Source: Acidobacteriaceae bacterium
Lineage (GTDB): Bacteria; Acidobacteriota; Terriglobia; Terriglobales; Acidobacteriaceae
Assembly: GCA_030049955.1 (NCBI GenBank)
Contig: JASIJX010000419.1
Location: 1-7,851, forward strand
Length of the DNA stretch: 7,851 bases
Direction: 5' to 3'
Every line of letters starts with the position of its first letter. Position 1 is the first letter of the stretch. Position numbers and translations under genes: made by a program. The notes under the pieces are model-generated. The model saw only the letters and a program-made list of their open reading frames with translations, had not been told where the DNA came from and did not search any database. Shown one piece after another: positions 6,104 to 7,851 of the stretch.

Positions 6104-6133
6104 TTGGAATCCGCCCGTCGCCTGCGCTATAGT
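6104..6133 (+). promoter_or_regulatory. Predicted sigma70-type promoter for the 148-residue protein gene
   Basis: TTGGAA (6104-6109, 4 of 6) and TATAGT (6128-6133, 5 of 6) are separated by 18 bp. Transcription would start near 6140, giving a leader of about 113 nt before the ATG at 6253. The promoter begins directly after the T run of the preceding candidate terminator. Confidence 0.5.
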
Positions 6134-6252
6134 GCATCATCCGGCTGCGCCCCAGAGTGCCTCCGCCCTTTCAATTTGGGCCCTCTCCAATTGGAACCCC
6201 TCCAGGTTGTGTTGTCACTCCCAGTCCACCCGCGCCGGTCAGGAGCAAGCCT

Positions 6253-6699
6253 ATGGATCTCAAGAACATGATGAGCAAGGCCCAGGACAAGGCCCAGGAG
6301 TTGACGGAGTTGACTGGCAACGCCAGCCAGACGGTCAGCGAGATGCTCGATGAACTCAACGCCGCGCTTCCCGTGATGAAAGCTCTCGGATTCTCCGTCC
6401 AGGACCTTCAGGTCGGAATGGGTTTCCTGCCTGAAGTTAAAGCCAAGCTCGTCGCCGATGCAGACAATATCAACGTGAGAGCCATCGACGACATGATCCA
6501 GAAGAAAAGCGAACAGAAGACTCTCGTCGCCGTGCTCAAAGCTTTGCAAACGGCCTACAACCTGCGGAATCAGCTAGGTGATCTCGGGCTGAGGGTCATC
6601 GAGATCAACGCCACATTGGGCATTCCGCCCAAAATCAGCATCGGCTTTGTGAAGCCGGTTCCGGCCGGCGCGCAGTCGCTGGCTGCCGCAGTCGCATAA
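6253..6699 (+). CDS. Protein of unknown function with an internally duplicated module
   Basis: I do not recognise this 148-residue protein. It begins with a charged amphipathic helix (MDLKNMMSKAQDKAQELTEL) and a further helix to about residue 43. A 24-residue module at 44-67 is followed by helical sequence (about 75-109, KKSEQKTLVAVLKALQ), and the module recurs without gaps at 110-133. Shared positions are L-G, V, D/E, hydrophobic, G, P, V/I and a final V; 6 of 24 are identical and about 7 more conservative. The pattern suggests a repeated beta-hairpin packed on helices. No signal peptide or membrane helix is seen, so it is probably cytoplasmic or membrane-peripheral. AGGAGC at 6241-6246, 6 bp before the ATG, fixes the start. 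An in-frame ATG at 6157 would add a Pro-rich stretch that looks non-coding. A promoter is predicted upstream. Coding status is well supported; function is unknown. Confidence 0.82.
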   Translation: MDLKNMMSKAQDKAQELTELTGNASQTVSEMLDELNAALPVMKALGFSVQDLQVGMGFLPEVKAKLVADADNINVRAIDDMIQKKSEQKTLVAVLKALQTAYNLRNQLGDLGLRVIEINATLGIPPKISIGFVKPVPAGAQSLAAAVA

Positions 6700-6737
6700 A
6701 GACTTTTCGCACCGAGTCACCGGCAACTCGTCAGTAA

Positions 6738-6767
6738 CCAAGTAAACCAAGTAGTAGTTGCCAAGTA
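6738..6767 (+). repeat. Three CCAAGTA direct repeats
   Basis: CCAAGTA occurs at 6738-6744, 6747-6753 and 6761-6767, so starts are 9 and 14 bp apart. The cluster is 40 to 70 bp after the stop of the 148-residue protein gene. It may be an iterated binding motif or decayed slippage; no function can be assigned. Confidence 0.6.
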
Positions 6768-6920
6768 GGCGACGATTTCACCCAAGAAGTGTTCGAGGGG
6801 CTGCGACAAGTCTCCCAGAAGTGCCACGTTTTGAGCAAATCACAAGGCAAGCCTTGCAAGTCGGGACCCTCGGTAAACCGGACTCCTTCGGCTCGCATCC
6901 ATTTCGACTGACAAACGGTG

Positions 6921-6970
6921 GGCGAGAGGCCATGCGACGCAAACTGGCGAACGGCCATGCGACCCAAACC
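6921..6970 (+). repeat. Tandem 25-bp imperfect direct repeat upstream of the SYLF gene
   Basis: Two adjacent 25-bp units (6921-6945 and 6946-6970) match at 21 positions. The core GGCCATGCGAC-(G/C)-CAAAC at 6928-6944 and 6953-6969 differs at one base in 17. The pair ends 35 bp before the start codon of the SYLF-domain gene, so it would lie in its promoter or leader. Confidence 0.8.
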
Positions 6971-7005
6971 ACATTCAGAATTCAGAGAAATTTGAGGAGC
7001 TTGAA

Positions 7006-7737
7006 ATGGTTCAACAGAGGATTTGCTTCCGGCTCACTAAGTTGAACTGGCTGTTCGGCGTTCTGGTTGCCGCTCTGTGGCTGGTACCCATGTTTGCAAA
7101 AGCGGACGAACCGAGCGAAAGATTGACCGAAGCGGCCCAGGTGTTCCAGGAACTTTCCAACGCCGAGAGCGGCTTGCCAATCAATGTGCTCAACAAGGCC
7201 AGTTGCGTGATTATTTTGCCTTCGGTCAAAAAGGCGAGTTTCCTCGTCGGTGCTCAATATGGCAAAGGAGTCATGAGCTGCCGAAGCGGCGATCAGTTTA
7301 ACGGGCCATGGAGCGCGCCAATTATGATGCAGTCCAGCGGCGGGAGCTTCGGGCTCCAAGCCGGCGGACAGTCAACCGACTTCGTCATTCTGGTGATGAA
7401 TGATGCCGGGGCGCGTTCCGTTATGAAGGGGCGAGCCAAGCTGGGTAGTGAAGCCAGCATAGCCGCCGGCCCGGTTGGACGCAACGCAGAGGCCGCGACA
7501 ACCGCAACCATGCAAGCCCAGATGCTTTCGTACTCGAGAGCGCAAGGGGTATTTGCGGGGGTTTCCCTGTCGGGAACTTCGCTGGGACCTGATGACGGAG
7601 ACAACAAGAAGCTGTACGGAAGGGATATCTCGGGAGAAGAAATCTTCAATGGAAGCGTACAGCCGCCAAAGTCCAGCCGCGCCCTGCTGAAAGAGCTGGA
7701 AACAACCTCTCCAAAAAACCTTTCTACGGAGAAGTAA
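7006..7737 (+). CDS. Secreted SYLF (Ysc84-type) domain protein
   Basis: The 243-residue product has a clear signal peptide: a positive start (RICFRLTKLN), a hydrophobic core (15-30) and an AKA|DEP signal peptidase I site after Ala33. The mature protein is a SYLF/Ysc84 domain. A helical lead (RLTEAAQVFQELSNAE) and VLNKASCVIILPSVKKASFLVGAQYGKGVM (61-90) come first. The Gly-rich core follows: PWSAPIMMQSSGGSFGLQAGGQSTDFVILVM (101-131), then GSEASIAAGPVGRNAEA and GVFAGVSLSGTSLGPDD. In eukaryotes SYLF domains bind phosphoinositides or actin. Bacterial homologues are common predicted exported proteins of unclear function, presumed lipid-binding. There is no lipobox and the sequence after residue 215 is a short polar tail. 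AGGAG at 6995-6999, 6 bp before the ATG, supports the start. It appears monocistronic, with a terminator-like hairpin at the window end. Confidence 0.93.
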   Translation: MVQQRICFRLTKLNWLFGVLVAALWLVPMFAKADEPSERLTEAAQVFQELSNAESGLPINVLNKASCVIILPSVKKASFLVGAQYGKGVMSCRSGDQFNGPWSAPIMMQSSGGSFGLQAGGQSTDFVILVMNDAGARSVMKGRAKLGSEASIAAGPVGRNAEAATTATMQAQMLSYSRAQGVFAGVSLSGTSLGPDDGDNKKLYGRDISGEEIFNGSVQPPKSSRALLKELETTSPKNLSTEK

Positions 7738-7826
7738 ACTGCCCATTTTGACAAAGCCCTCGCGAGAGCCTTCGTCATTTCGTCAGATTCAGATATCGTC
7801 CGGGGCAAGAAACTTCAAGGCACAGC

Positions 7827-7851
7827 AAAACCCCGTCCGGCATGGACGGGG
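7827..7851 (+). terminator. Probable terminator hairpin cut by the window edge
   Basis: CCCCGTCC (7831-7838) pairs perfectly with GGACGGGG (7844-7851) around GGCAT, and AAAA precedes the stem. The expected T run would begin just outside the window. The A run suggests a bidirectional terminator. It lies about 90 bp after the SYLF gene, with no gene between. Confidence 0.6.

Larger units (their letters stand above)
6700..7005. other. Intergenic region with short repeats, no supported gene
   Basis: This 306-bp gap has no convincing coding frame. It contains three copies of CCAAGTA (6738-6767) and a 25-bp imperfect tandem duplication (6921-6970), both upstream of the SYLF gene. I see no clear -35/-10 pair and no strong terminator for the preceding gene. 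Confidence 0.55.

Noticed and set aside
6921..6970. Possible CRISPR-like repeat
   Set aside because: The two units are directly adjacent, without spacers, and no cas gene is present.
6758..7045. Plus-strand 95-codon frame before the SYLF gene
   Set aside because: It overlaps the SYLF start in another frame, spans the 25-bp tandem repeat and has no recognisable features.
7751..7775. Possible terminator around CCCTCGCGAGAGCC
   Set aside because: The stem is short with mismatches and no proper T run follows; the hairpin at 7831-7851 is far better.

Overview
The window reads as a chromosomal segment of a moderately GC-rich bacterium. The gene repertoire (two-domain UspA protein, lmo0937-family small membrane protein, CsbD-like protein, SYLF/Ysc84-domain protein, TetR-controlled Lnt-like protein) and the base composition would suit an Acidobacteriota (Terriglobia-like) genome. 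That assignment is an impression from gene content, not a measurement. No rRNA, tRNA, transposase, integrase, phage gene or CRISPR array was found.

Left part (1-1730, minus strand): a two-gene operon transcribed leftwards. A 194-residue TetR-family repressor is followed, with a 17-bp coding overlap, by an apolipoprotein N-acyltransferase (Lnt)-like membrane protein that runs off the left edge. It is 370 codons long inside the window, with seven or so membrane segments and then a nitrilase domain. A -35/-10 pair and two inverted repeats of the form CTATAC-N3-GTATA(G/T) lie immediately in front of the repressor start, which predicts autorepression of the whole operon.

Middle (1718-4101): about 580 bp follows with no convincing gene. 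Then come a tandem universal stress protein (2299-3252) with a strong terminator, a 50-codon two-helix membrane protein (lmo0937 family, 3501-3653) and a CsbD-like hydrophilic stress protein (3763-4044) with another strong terminator.

Right part (4102-7851), all on the plus strand: a DUF1761-like four-helix membrane protein, RidA (enamine/imine deaminase), MsrB (methionine-R-sulfoxide reductase), a 148-residue protein I do not recognise but which contains an internal duplication, and a secreted SYLF-domain protein. The window ends inside what looks like a terminator hairpin.

Together the plus-strand genes form a loose neighbourhood of stress and damage-control functions: general stress proteins, metabolite repair and protein-oxidation repair. 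They are separate transcription units with their own ribosome binding sites and terminators, not one operon. The most interesting points are the TetR-controlled Lnt-like enzyme with CRD instead of CYE at its active-site cysteine, and the duplicated module in the unrecognised 148-residue protein. I see no clear evidence for a wholly new multi-gene system.
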